Below are positions 51,402-60,488 of a stretch of DNA of 64,000 nt, in pieces. Source of the DNA: Glutamicibacter sp002979865 (lineage in GTDB: Bacteria; Actinomycetota; Actinomycetes; Actinomycetales; Micrococcaceae); contig NZ_CP188297.1 in assembly GCF_050030965.1 (NCBI RefSeq), positions 2,914,001-2,978,000 of the forward strand. Direction: 5' to 3'. Each line of letters opens with the position of its first letter. Within the stretch, counting starts at the first letter, position 1. Made by a program: the position numbers and the translations under genes. The notes beneath the pieces are model-generated. The model worked only from the letters and a program-made list of their open reading frames with translations, had not been told where the DNA came from and did no database searches.

Positions 51402-51623
51402 CTACTGTGCGAAGCCGACGCGGCGGACTTCTTCCGGGCCAACCTCAACGTAAGCGATGCCAGCAGCAGGCACCAGGACCTCGCGGCCCTTTGGATCCTT
51501 CAGTGCCAGAACGGTGCCGTCGGCGATCGCCTTCGAGACCAGCTCATTGACTTCGGCGTTGCTGAGCTCGGATTCAAGTACAACTTCGCGGGCTACATTC
51601 TGAATGCCAATGCGGATTTCCAT
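51402..51623 (-). CDS. DUF3107 small protein
   Basis: A 73-residue acidic protein (MEIRIGIQNVAREVVLESE, AIADGTVLALKDPKGREVLVPA, VGPEEVRRVGF). This is the DUF3107 family of actinobacteria, ATP-binding-protein-like but of unknown function. The ATG at 51623 has AGAGGAT 12 bases upstream. It lies 64 bases after the TetR gene on the same strand. Confidence 0.92.
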   Translation of the reverse strand: MEIRIGIQNVAREVVLESELSNAEVNELVSKAIADGTVLALKDPKGREVLVPAAGIAYVEVGPEEVRRVGFAQ

Positions 51624-51687
51624 GATTGTCGCAGATCCTCTCGAACGAAATAGGTGTCCCGTATGGGGCCTCTGAACACTAATTTAG

Positions 51688-52311
51688 CTAGTTTTCTTTC
51701 GGGAACTGCGAAATTCCGCGCCAAGCTAAACGGGAGATGAGATCCACGGCGGCATTCTGGTCCACCGAGGAGCTGCTGGTGGCCCAGTAACGCGCCGAAA
51801 CCTGGGAGAGGCCTGCCAGGGCACGGCCTGCCAGCAGGCCTTCCTCCTCGCTCATGTCGGTATCTTCGACCACGACGCGGGCGATGGAGGAAGCCAGCGA
51901 ACTGTTGAACTGCTCGATGCGATGGGCGATCAGCGGGTCCGAGAGCACATCGGATTCGAAGATCAGGCGGTACGCCTGGGATTCGCCCTTGATGTAGCTG
52001 TAGTAGGTGTTGATGGTGGCGAAGACGCGCTCGCGATTGTCGCTGGTGGAGCGGATCGCTTCATCCAGCTGACGGCTGAAGTCGGCCAGGTGCGAATCCA
52101 GCAAGGCGAGGTAGAGTTCGCGTTTGCCGGGGAAATGCTGGTAGAGCACCGGTTTGGAAACCAGGGCGACTTCAGCGATTTCGTCCATGGACGCACCATG
52201 GTACCCATGGGCCACGAAAACCTGGTGCGCTGCCTGCAGCAGCTGGCGACGACGCGCTTCACGGGGCATCCGTTGCGGGCGGGTGCCTTTGATATTTTCG
52301 AGTTCCGTCAT
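51688..52311 (-). CDS. TetR-family transcriptional regulator
   Basis: A 207-residue regulator. The N-terminal HTH (RRRQLLQAAHQVFVAHGYHGASMDEIAEVALVSKPVLYQHF) is a clear TetR type; the C-terminal helices would bind a ligand. I begin at the ATG at 52311, with GGAAAGG upstream; ATG 52353 adds 14 unrelated residues. It sits between DUF3107 and hemA on the same strand, but a link to heme is not shown. Confidence 0.9.
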   Translation of the reverse strand: MTELENIKGTRPQRMPREARRRQLLQAAHQVFVAHGYHGASMDEIAEVALVSKPVLYQHFPGKRELYLALLDSHLADFSRQLDEAIRSTSDNRERVFATINTYYSYIKGESQAYRLIFESDVLSDPLIAHRIEQFNSSLASSIARVVVEDTDMSEEEGLLAGRALAGLSQVSARYWATSSSSVDQNAAVDLISRLAWRGISQFPKEN

Positions 52312-52450
52312 GTCGAATGGGGCCTTTCCAGCTGCAGAGTGATCAGCTCCCAAGTCATCAAAGGAATTCTCGGGTGGGATAATCTACTTGGAAGTAGTAT
52401 TCCATGCTTCTGTGCGGAAAGTGGAAATATGCTGGGGGAAATCAGGTTTT

Positions 52451-53770
52451 CTACGCTGATTTGGCTTCCGGGGCGGCCGGGCAGTTGCCCAGGGCCTGCG
52501 TAGTCTCCGATTTCCCGGGCTCCGGCTGCGAGAGCTCCAAGCCGTAGAGGGTTTCCAGGGCCGAGACATATTCGCCGGTGCGGCCTTCGCCTGCCAGTTC
52601 GCGGGCACGCACGGTAGGCACATGCAAAAGCTGGCGCACCATGCGGCGCATGGCCAGCTCGACTTCTTCGGCCGCGGCGCTGCAGCCGTGCTGGGCACGG
52701 ACCTTCGCGATCTCGGCATCCAGAACGGCTTTGGTGTGCTGGCGCAGCGCGACAATCGCGAAGTCGGCCTCGCGTTCACGCTGAGCGGCGGCAAATTCTG
52801 CGGTGGCGTTCTTGACGATGCGGCTAGCCGCGTGAACGGCCATGGCCTGCTCGGTCGGGGCGGCCATGCGCACCGATTCCAAGGTAATCAGTTCAACATC
52901 GGGCAGTTCGACCATGGTCGGATCGAAGTCGTGGGTGAGCGCCATGTCGATGGCGATCAGCGGGTGCTTCTTCACGCGCAGCGCTTCGAGCTCTGCACGG
53001 GCCAACTGGTGACCGCCGCCGGAGCAGCCGACGATGATGTCAGCTTCGCGCAGGGCCTGCGGCAGCAATTCGTCGCTGAGCGGGAAGCCGCCGCGCTTCG
53101 CGGTGAAATCTGCGGCGCGCCCGGAATGGGAGTAAACCGAAATGCGCTGGACGCCGCGTTCCTTGAGCAATGCCATGGTGGCGCCAGCGTAGGAACCGGT
53201 GCCAAAGAGCACAACATCCTGCTCGGACCAGTCGCGGCCTTCAGTGGCCAGTTCTTCGGCCAGATCGAGGGCCACCGAAACCACGGACTTGCCCTGGGTG
53301 CCAAGGTCGGTATTCGAACCGACATCCTTGGCCGCGCGGGTGGCGTTCTGGAACAGGCGGGTGAGGTTGCTGGTTGTGGTCTTCTCTTGCTGCGCCTGGG
53401 TCAGTGCTCGACGCACCTGGCCAGCGATTTCGCGTTCGCCGACAACGGCCGAGTCCAGTCCGGCGCCTACGGAGAAGAGGTGCTCAACTACCGGGTCGCC
53501 TTCCAGCGTGGTGAGGCGGCGGGCCAGGAATTCGGGGGAGAGGTCGGTGCTTGCTGCCAGCTCGTTGACCAGATGTTCTGCTGCGTCCTCCACGTGGTCC
53601 ACGTCTGCGTAGACTTCGAAGCGGTTGCAGGTGGCCAGCACGACGGCGCCATTGATAGCCGCCGAACCGTTAACGGAGGCAGCTGCCAGCCCGTCGGCCG
53701 AAGCACTGATTTGTGCGACGGTCTCCAGATCGAGCTGGGAATGCGATGCGACAAGAGATAAGAAAACCAC
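52451..53770 (-). CDS. hemA: Glutamyl-tRNA reductase HemA
   Basis: A 439-residue enzyme that reduces glutamyl-tRNA to glutamate-1-semialdehyde, the first committed step. The nucleophile is C48 in LATCNRFEVYA; the NADPH domain carries LFGTGSYAGATMALL, and the dimerisation helix closes the protein. The GTG at 53770 fits homologues that start VxLVxxSHS. It faces away from hemE, so a shared divergent promoter at 53771-53918 controls the first step and the rest of the pathway. Confidence 0.94.
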   Translation of the reverse strand: MVFLSLVASHSQLDLETVAQISASADGLAAASVNGSAAINGAVVLATCNRFEVYADVDHVEDAAEHLVNELAASTDLSPEFLARRLTTLEGDPVVEHLFSVGAGLDSAVVGEREIAGQVRRALTQAQQEKTTTSNLTRLFQNATRAAKDVGSNTDLGTQGKSVVSVALDLAEELATEGRDWSEQDVVLFGTGSYAGATMALLKERGVQRISVYSHSGRAADFTAKRGGFPLSDELLPQALREADIIVGCSGGGHQLARAELEALRVKKHPLIAIDMALTHDFDPTMVELPDVELITLESVRMAAPTEQAMAVHAASRIVKNATAEFAAAQREREADFAIVALRQHTKAVLDAEIAKVRAQHGCSAAAEEVELAMRRMVRQLLHVPTVRARELAGEGRTGEYVSALETLYGLELSQPEPGKSETTQALGNCPAAPEAKSA

Positions 53771-53918
53771 AGTGACCCCAGAATAGGCCGGAAAATACCG
53801 GCAGACAACGCAGGTGTGCCTAAATCCGCATGGTTCCAAGGGGTTAGTTTGCTCACCTTCCCCTGCGGGCGAACGCAGTAAATGGGCTTTTAATCTGAAG
53901 AGTTGGCAGAATTGGGGC

Positions 53919-54974
53919 ATGACCCTGTCGCAGAACCATCCGTTGATTGATGGACGTACCCAAGATTCCGCTTTGATCCACGCTTTGACCGGCAAGAAGC
54001 CGTCGCATCACCCGGTGTGGTTCATGCGCCAGGCTGGCCGCTCGCTGCCTGAATACCTGAAGCTGCGTGAAGGGGTGAGCATGCTCGAATCCTGCCTTGA
54101 CCCTGCCATGGCCAGCGAGATCACCTTGCAGCCGGTGCGCCGCCACAAGGTGGACGCCGGCATCTTCTTCTCGGACATCGTCATCCCGCTGCGCCTTGCA
54201 GGCATTGGCGTGGACATCGTGCCAGGCGTTGGCCCGGTGCTGGACACCCCGATTCGCACCAGGGAGCAGGTAGCTGCCCTTCCGGAGCTGACGGACGAGT
54301 CGCTGGAACCCATCCGCGAAGCCGTGCGCTTGACCGTGGCCGAGCTGGGCAAGACCCCGCTGATCGGTTTCGCCGGCGCGCCATTCACCGTGGCCGCCTA
54401 CATGGTCGAGGGCAAGCCAAGCCGAGACCACCTGGGCCCGCGCACCATGATGCACACCGACCCGGATGTCTGGGACGGACTGATGACCTGGGCTGCCGAC
54501 GCCTCGGGCAAGTTCCTGCGGGCGCAGGTTGAAGCCGGCGCCTCGGCCGCGCAGCTCTTCGACTCCTGGGCTGGTTCGCTCTCGCTTCCGGACTACCAGA
54601 AGCACGTCGCCCCGTACTCGGTGAAGTCCCTGGACTACGTCCGCGACCTGGGCGTGCCGTTGATCCACTTCGGCACCGGCACCGGCGAACTGCTCACCGC
54701 CATGCGCGATGCTGGCGTGGATACCGTGGGCGTGGATTACCGCATCCCGCTGGAAACCGCGATTGAACGCTTGGGCCAGGACGTTTCGGTCCAGGGCAAC
54801 ATCGACCCGGCGTTGCTCGATGCCCCGTGGGAAGTTCTCGAGGCGCACGTGCGCGAAGTGGTTGCAGCAGGCAAGAAGGCCCGCGGACATGTGGTGAACC
54901 TGGGCCATGGCGTTCCGCCAACCACCGACCCAACCGTGTTGACCCGTGTGGTGGAGCTCATTCACTCGCTGTAA
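53919..54974 (+). CDS. hemE: Uroporphyrinogen decarboxylase HemE
   Basis: A 351-residue enzyme that decarboxylates uroporphyrinogen III to coproporphyrinogen III. WFMRQAGRSLPEY, FFSDIVIPLRLAGIGVD, GFAGAPFTVAAYMVEG and GNIDPALL are the family signatures. ATG at 53919. It heads the rightward heme operon; hemY begins about 106 bases downstream. Confidence 0.95.
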   Translation: MTLSQNHPLIDGRTQDSALIHALTGKKPSHHPVWFMRQAGRSLPEYLKLREGVSMLESCLDPAMASEITLQPVRRHKVDAGIFFSDIVIPLRLAGIGVDIVPGVGPVLDTPIRTREQVAALPELTDESLEPIREAVRLTVAELGKTPLIGFAGAPFTVAAYMVEGKPSRDHLGPRTMMHTDPDVWDGLMTWAADASGKFLRAQVEAGASAAQLFDSWAGSLSLPDYQKHVAPYSVKSLDYVRDLGVPLIHFGTGTGELLTAMRDAGVDTVGVDYRIPLETAIERLGQDVSVQGNIDPALLDAPWEVLEAHVREVVAAGKKARGHVVNLGHGVPPTTDPTVLTRVVELIHSL

Positions 54975-55080
54975 TTCAACAGGTCTAAGCTAGGTTTAAC
55001 GCTGTGTTCCAACTGGCCCTCGAGGCCATGGGCAGGGAACAGGGCATCGGCATATTGTGAAGGTAGAAGGTGCTAGGCAC

Positions 55081-56673
55081 GTGAGCAAGGAACAGCGCAA
55101 TCTGCGCGCAGGGGATTCAGCTGAAGCCACCGGCGCGTCCAAACCGCGACGCGATATTGCCAACGATGCCGCAGCGCATGCCTTGCGCCTGCTGGAAAAG
55201 GTGCGCAGCGCCAGCGAAGCACGCCTAGCGAAGAGCGAATCGGCCGATCAGGCCCAGAAGCCATTGGCCCCGCATGCGGTGGTGATCGGCGGCGGCATCG
55301 CCGGCCTGGTCGCTGCCCGTGAACTTCGCCAGACCGGACACGAAGTGACCGTGCTGGAAGCAACCGCGAACTTCGGTGGCTGCGTGCGTACCACCGAAGT
55401 TGCCGGCATGGAGATTGATGCTGGCGCGGAATCCTTCGCCCTGCGTGGCGGCATTGTTTCCTCCTACCTCGACGAGCTGGATCTGGGCGGGCAGATCGCC
55501 AGGACCTCCGGAGAGCGGGCCTGGCTGATCCAGGGGGAAGAGCAGGAAATTCATGCTCACCAGATGCCTGCCACCGCAATGCTGGGCATCCCGGGCAATG
55601 TGCGCACCGACGAGGTGCGCGGCATCATTGGCCGACCGGCCACCGTGCGTGCCGCAGCGGATCTGATCACGCCAATGAACAAGAAGTGGGCCACGGAGAA
55701 CCTGACCATCGCTGAAGTGGTCCGTTCCCGCATGGGACAGACGGTACTGGACCAGCTGGTGGCCCCGGTCATCAACGGCGTCTATTCCACCGACCCTGCC
55801 AAGATTTCCATTGACGCCGCCGCGCCTGGCCTGCGCCAAGCCATGCAGGAGACCGGTTCGCTGGCCCGCGCCGTCACCCGGCTGCAGGCTTCGGCTCCGG
55901 CTGGTTCCCGTGTGGCTGGCCTCAACGGCGGCATGTACACCATGGTCGAAGCCCTGGTGTCCCAGCTGGAGCAGGCTGGCGTTGCGCTGGTGCGCAATTC
56001 GCCGGTGACCTCCTTGCGCCACGATGCGCAGTCGCCAACTCCGTATGCAGTCACGACCTTGGGCCATGAACTGCTCGCTGACCGGGTAGTTCTCGCGACG
56101 CCGGCCGAGCCGGCACTGGACCTGCTGAACCCCCTGCTGGCACCAGAAGAGCGGATCGCCGGCGAAAGCGGTGCCAATGCCATTGCCTTGGCGATCTTGG
56201 TGGTCGATAAGCCGGAACTCGATGATGCCCCGCGCGGATCGGGTGTGCTGGTCTCCAGGAACGCCCCGCTGACGGCCAAGGCGCTGACCCATTCCACGGC
56301 CAAGTGGCCCTGGCTCGCCGCAGAGGCCGGCCCTGGCACCCACGTACTGCGCCTGTCCTTTGGACGAATCGGCGAACATGAGCAACTTGTCGAATCCGGA
56401 GATGATTCAGCTCTCATCGACCAGGCAATCAAAGATGCTTCAAAGATTCTCGGTGTTCAATTGCATCTTGATGATGTCTTGGGCAGCACCGTTTCACGCT
56501 TCAGCGACATGGTTCCGCTGCAGGGCCAGGCCGCTACCGCGCGCCGCGCGCAACTGCAGCGCAGCCTGTCGGGCTTCGAAGGGCTCGATGTGGTTGGCGC
56601 ATGGATTGCCGGCACCGGACTGGCGCGAGTTATCGCCCAAGCCCGCAGTGCCGTCGCGATCAGCGCCCGCTAA
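55081..56673 (+). CDS. hemY: Coproporphyrinogen III oxidase HemY (CgoX)
   Basis: A FAD-dependent oxidase of about 530 residues that makes coproporphyrin III in the Gram-positive heme route. The dinucleotide site VVIGGGIAGLVAAREL lies about residue 62, so there is an extra hydrophilic N terminus (KEQRNLRAGDSAEAT ...); most homologues begin just before this site. GDSFALR-like AGAESFALRGG and the final GVGLARVIA-like IAGTGLARVIAQAR are present. I use the GTG at 55081 with AAGGTG upstream; GTG 55057 is also possible. It sits between hemE and hemQ, and the next gene overlaps nothing. Confidence 0.9.
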   Translation: MSKEQRNLRAGDSAEATGASKPRRDIANDAAAHALRLLEKVRSASEARLAKSESADQAQKPLAPHAVVIGGGIAGLVAARELRQTGHEVTVLEATANFGGCVRTTEVAGMEIDAGAESFALRGGIVSSYLDELDLGGQIARTSGERAWLIQGEEQEIHAHQMPATAMLGIPGNVRTDEVRGIIGRPATVRAAADLITPMNKKWATENLTIAEVVRSRMGQTVLDQLVAPVINGVYSTDPAKISIDAAAPGLRQAMQETGSLARAVTRLQASAPAGSRVAGLNGGMYTMVEALVSQLEQAGVALVRNSPVTSLRHDAQSPTPYAVTTLGHELLADRVVLATPAEPALDLLNPLLAPEERIAGESGANAIALAILVVDKPELDDAPRGSGVLVSRNAPLTAKALTHSTAKWPWLAAEAGPGTHVLRLSFGRIGEHEQLVESGDDSALIDQAIKDASKILGVQLHLDDVLGSTVSRFSDMVPLQGQAATARRAQLQRSLSGFEGLDVVGAWIAGTGLARVIAQARSAVAISAR

Positions 56674-56732
56674 CCGCACCCGGGCCAACTATCCTGGACT
56701 TTTGTCCGAAACCAGATCAAGGAGAATATCAA

Positions 56733-57452
56733 GTGAGCAACGCACCGGAGCATAATTCCCCAGTAATTCGTGAACGCGAAAATGCAGGAGAAAACCCGAC
56801 GTTCTTCTACACTCTCTGGACCATTTTCAAGCGTTCGGAAATTGTCGAGCGTTCCGAGGCTGCTGCCGCTGAATTCGATGCGCTGGTCGCCGAGCTGGCC
56901 GCCGAAGGCGCCACCGTGCGCGGCATCTACGACGTTTCGGCCATGCGCGAGGACGCTGACGTGATGTTCTGGGTGCACGGGCCATCGGCCCAGCTGCTGC
57001 AGGCATCGATGCGCAAGATCCGCCGTTCGGCCCTGCTGGCCGGCACCGAAATCGTTTACTCCACCATGGCCGTGCACCGTGAAGCGGAATTCGCCAAGGA
57101 CCACTCGCCAGCGTTCGCGCGCGGCCTGGATCCGAAGGAATGGATGACCGTTTACCCATTCGTCCGCTCCACCGAGTGGTACACCCTGGATCCAGCGGCC
57201 CGCGGCAAGATGCTGCGCGACCACGGCATCCTGGGCCGCGAATTCCCGAACGTGCTGGCCAACACCGTAGCGGCCTTCTCCTTCGGCGACTACGAATGGC
57301 AGATCTGCCTCGAAGCCGACGACATGATCGATCTCGTCGACATGATGCGCCACCTGCGCTACACCGAAGCCCGCCACCATGTGCGTGAGGAGACTCCGTT
57401 CTACACCGGCCGCCGCATCTCGGCAGCCGAAGCGCTAGAGGTACTGAAGTGA
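56733..57452 (+). CDS. hemQ: Coproheme decarboxylase HemQ (ChdC)
   Basis: A 239-residue chlorite-dismutase-fold enzyme that converts coproheme to heme b with hydrogen peroxide. FFYTLWTIFKRS, DVMFWVHGPS, the catalytic-tyrosine segment YPFVRSTEWYTL and NTVAAFSFGDYEWQ are visible. Its presence shows that the strain makes heme by the coproporphyrin-dependent path. GTG start at 56733 with AAGGAG nine bases upstream. Its stop overlaps hemH (GTGA). Confidence 0.95.
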   Translation: MSNAPEHNSPVIRERENAGENPTFFYTLWTIFKRSEIVERSEAAAAEFDALVAELAAEGATVRGIYDVSAMREDADVMFWVHGPSAQLLQASMRKIRRSALLAGTEIVYSTMAVHREAEFAKDHSPAFARGLDPKEWMTVYPFVRSTEWYTLDPAARGKMLRDHGILGREFPNVLANTVAAFSFGDYEWQICLEADDMIDLVDMMRHLRYTEARHHVREETPFYTGRRISAAEALEVLK

Positions 57453-58654
57453 GCCAAGCCTTTGACCCCCGCGAGGGATATGACCGCAACGGCCAGATGA
57501 TTCCCAAGTCCTACGATGCCATCTTGCTGGCATCCTTCGGCGGACCGGAAGGGCAGGATGATGTCATCCCGTTCCTGCGCAAGGTCACCGAGGGCCGCGG
57601 CATCCCTGACGAGCGCCTGGAAGAAGTTGCGGTGCACTACCGCAAGAACGGCGGCGTCTCGCCAATCAACGCGCAGAACCGTGCACTGAAGGCCGCGCTG
57701 GAGGCCGAACTGGCTACCCGCGGCATCGACCTGCCCATTTACTGGGGCAACCGCAACTGGCACCCGTTTATCGACGACACCCTCAAGCAGCTGGCTGCCG
57801 ACGGCCACCGCAAGGTGCTGCTTATGGGCACCGGCGCCTACTCCGGCTACTCGGCCTGCCGCCAGTACCGCGAGGATGCGGGCATGGGCCTAGTCAACAC
57901 CGGGCTGGACGGTGTGGTGGAAGTGGACAAGCTGCGCCAGTTCTTCGACACTCCTGCCTTCGTGACGCCCTTTGCGCAGTCCTTGCGTTCCTCGCTGGCC
58001 AATGTGCGTGCGCAGCTGGCCGAAGCGGGCAAGGAAGACGGGGCGATCAAGATCGTCTTCGTCACCCACTCCATTCCGATGGCCGACGCCGAGGCCGCAG
58101 GACCCGAAGGTATCCGGGCCGCAGGCTACGGGAATCTCTACACCAGCCAGCACCAGGCGGTGGCCAACTACATCCTGTCCCAGGTGGAGGAGGCCAAGGG
58201 CCTGGAGCACAGCCTGGTCTACCAGTCCCGCTCCGGGGCACCGCATGTGCCATGGCTGGAACCGGATATCAACGACGCGCTGGAAGAGGATGCCGCAGCC
58301 GGTGTCGCCGGCGTCGTGGTCGTGCCCATCGGCTTCATCTCGGACCACATGGAAGTCACGTGGGATCTGGATACCGAAGCCAAGGACAGCTGCGCCCAAC
58401 TGGGCCTGGCCTTTGACCGCGTCGCCACCCCGGGCACCCACCAGGCGTTCATCTCCGGACTGGTGGACTTGGTCGAAGAACGCCTGGCCGGCCCCGATGG
58501 CAAGGCCCTGCGCGCCGGCCGCACCTCGGTTCTCGAATGCGGCCCATGGTTTGATGTCTGCCGTCCGGGCTGCTGCGAGAAGCGCGCCCTGGACGGAACC
58601 TTGCGCCCGACCATCGGCGCAGTCGATTCAGAAGTTGGTGTACCCCAGCCATGA
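57449..58654 (+). CDS. hemH: Coproporphyrin ferrochelatase HemH (CpfC)
   Basis: A 401-residue ferrochelatase that inserts iron into coproporphyrin III. FVTHSIP (metal-site histidine) and SRSGAPHVPWLEPD (catalytic glutamate) are in place. An additional cysteine in YSACRQY and the C-terminal CGPWFDVCRPGCCE are typical of the [2Fe-2S] cluster of actinobacterial ferrochelatases. GTG at 57449 overlaps hemQ; its stop overlaps the ATG of hemC (ATGA). Confidence 0.95.
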   Translation: MSQAFDPREGYDRNGQMIPKSYDAILLASFGGPEGQDDVIPFLRKVTEGRGIPDERLEEVAVHYRKNGGVSPINAQNRALKAALEAELATRGIDLPIYWGNRNWHPFIDDTLKQLAADGHRKVLLMGTGAYSGYSACRQYREDAGMGLVNTGLDGVVEVDKLRQFFDTPAFVTPFAQSLRSSLANVRAQLAEAGKEDGAIKIVFVTHSIPMADAEAAGPEGIRAAGYGNLYTSQHQAVANYILSQVEEAKGLEHSLVYQSRSGAPHVPWLEPDINDALEEDAAAGVAGVVVVPIGFISDHMEVTWDLDTEAKDSCAQLGLAFDRVATPGTHQAFISGLVDLVEERLAGPDGKALRAGRTSVLECGPWFDVCRPGCCEKRALDGTLRPTIGAVDSEVGVPQP

Positions 58655-59625
58655 CCGAAGCATTTCGCGTAGGAACGCGCGGCAGCGCGCTGGCGACCAC
58701 CCAGACCGGATGGGCCGCGCAGAAGCTGGCCGGGATTTCCGGGTTGGCCGCGCAGACCGTGCTGGTCAAGACCGAAGGCGATGTGGTGACCGGCTCGCTG
58801 GCCACCCTCGGAGGCACCGGCGTCTTCGCCGCCGCGCTGCGCCAGCACCTGCTCGATTCCGGCTGCGACCTGGCCGTGCACTCGCTCAAGGACCTGCCCA
58901 CTGCGCAGCCCGAGGGCCTGGTCCTGGCCTCGATCCCGCCGCGCGAGGATGTCCGCGATGCCCTGTGCTCGCGCGACTCGCTGGGCTTGGACCAGCTGCC
59001 CCAGGGTGCGAAGATCGGTACCGGTTCGCCGCGCCGTGCAGCCCAGCTGCTGGCCTACCGCAGCGACTTCGAGATTGTCGATATCCGCGGCAACGTCCCC
59101 ACCCGCTTAGGCCGGGTCAAGGGTGTCGGGAAGACGCTGGATGATGGCAGCGTGGGCCGCGGCACCCAGGGTGACCTGGACGCGGTGATCCTGGCAGCTG
59201 CCGGGATGCGCCGCCTGGGCTTGGACAAGCACATCACCGAGTACCTGGATCCCTCCATCATGCTGCCCGCCCCGGGCCAGGGCGCCTTGGCGCTGGAAAC
59301 CCGTACCGCGGGCACCGGCCACGGCGCATTGGATGCGGCTCTGGCGCAGTTCGATGATGCCGCTACCCGCATGCAGGTGGAGGCCGAACGTGCGCTGCTC
59401 TCCGAATTGGAAGCAGGCTGTGCTGCCCCGATTGGCGCCTTGGCCCATATCGAGGGCGATGAGCTGGTCCTCGAAGCGGTGGCCTGCAACCCCGATGGCT
59501 CGCAGACCATGCGCCGCAGTGCGCGAATCTCCTGCAGCACGGCGGATGCAGCACAGCAGCTGGGCCGTTCGCTGGCGCAGTCGATGATCGCTGATGGCGC
59601 TGCCGTAGTTGCCGGGCTGGCCTAG
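58651..59625 (+). CDS. hemC: Hydroxymethylbilane synthase HemC
   Basis: A 324-residue porphobilinogen deaminase. The dipyrromethane cofactor is attached to C257 in LEAGCAAPIGALA; RVGTRGSALATTQT, HSLKDLPT and IGTGSPRRAAQL are the signatures. A short insertion (GVGKTLDDGSVGRGTQ, near 157-173) lies after the first domain. ATG at 58651, overlapping hemH. Confidence 0.95.
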   Translation: MTEAFRVGTRGSALATTQTGWAAQKLAGISGLAAQTVLVKTEGDVVTGSLATLGGTGVFAAALRQHLLDSGCDLAVHSLKDLPTAQPEGLVLASIPPREDVRDALCSRDSLGLDQLPQGAKIGTGSPRRAAQLLAYRSDFEIVDIRGNVPTRLGRVKGVGKTLDDGSVGRGTQGDLDAVILAAAGMRRLGLDKHITEYLDPSIMLPAPGQGALALETRTAGTGHGALDAALAQFDDAATRMQVEAERALLSELEAGCAAPIGALAHIEGDELVLEAVACNPDGSQTMRRSARISCSTADAAQQLGRSLAQSMIADGAAVVAGLA

Positions 59626-59634
59626 TTCCGGACC

Positions 59635-60426
59635 ATGGCTTATCAAGCACTGATCCTGCGCAACCCGGCACGTGCCGCGGCCACCGTGCAGGAATTCGAT
59701 CGGCTGGGCGTCACCTCGTGGTGCGCCCAGCTGATCGAAACTGTTTGGCCCGCCGACCGCAGCGCATTGCAGCGCATGGCCAGCGATCTGGTCGCCGGAG
59801 ACTACTCCTGGCTGGTCTTCACCTCGGTGAATACCGTCAAGGTGGTGCAGCAGGTGCTGGCTGGAGCGCTCCTGCCGGAGCAGCTGCGTCTGGCCTCGGT
59901 TGGAGAGAAGACCACCGAGGCCATCAAGCGGCACTTGGGCCGCAGCGTGGACTTCGAAGCTGAAGAGCAATCGGCTGCCGGCATGCTTGCGGCATGGATC
60001 CCTGAGCCGGGTGCCAGGATCTGCTATCCGCACGGCGATCTGGCCAGCTCCACGCTGGCTGATGGGCTGAGCAAATACCCGGTGCAGGTCAACGAATTCA
60101 TTGCCTATGAAACCGTGGATGCCCCGGCGCCCGGCACCCCGGTCTCTGAGCCGGAAGCGGCAGCCGGACTCAACGTCCTACCGGCGAACCGGATCGGTGA
60201 CAGACTGGAAGAACAGGATTTGGTGGTCTTCTCGGCGCCCAGCGTGGTCCGCCGCTTCGTGCAGCTGGCAGGGACGCAGCTGCCCGGGAAGCTGCAGACC
60301 ATCGCGATTGGCCATCCAACGGCCCGGGCTATGGAGCGTGCCGGGCTGCCGGTGCATGCCGTGGCCTCCGCTCCCACCCCGCAGGGCTTGGCCCGTGCGG
60401 CCCAAGATTTGCTCCGGCACCGGTAA
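59635..60426 (+). CDS. hemD: Uroporphyrinogen-III synthase HemD
   Basis: A 263-residue enzyme that closes hydroxymethylbilane with ring D inverted. Sequence conservation in this family is low; visible are LVFTSVNTVKVVQQVL, LASVGEKTTEAIKRHLGR and VVFSAPSVVRRF with TIAIGHPTARAMERAGL. It lies ten bases after hemC, which supports the call. ATG at 59635. Confidence 0.9.
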   Translation: MAYQALILRNPARAAATVQEFDRLGVTSWCAQLIETVWPADRSALQRMASDLVAGDYSWLVFTSVNTVKVVQQVLAGALLPEQLRLASVGEKTTEAIKRHLGRSVDFEAEEQSAAGMLAAWIPEPGARICYPHGDLASSTLADGLSKYPVQVNEFIAYETVDAPAPGTPVSEPEAAAGLNVLPANRIGDRLEEQDLVVFSAPSVVRRFVQLAGTQLPGKLQTIAIGHPTARAMERAGLPVHAVASAPTPQGLARAAQDLLRHR

Positions 60427-60488
60427 CTCCGGGACCGGAAGTGTGCACAACGGAATAAGAAGTTATGAGAACTGGAGAAAGAGGAGCC

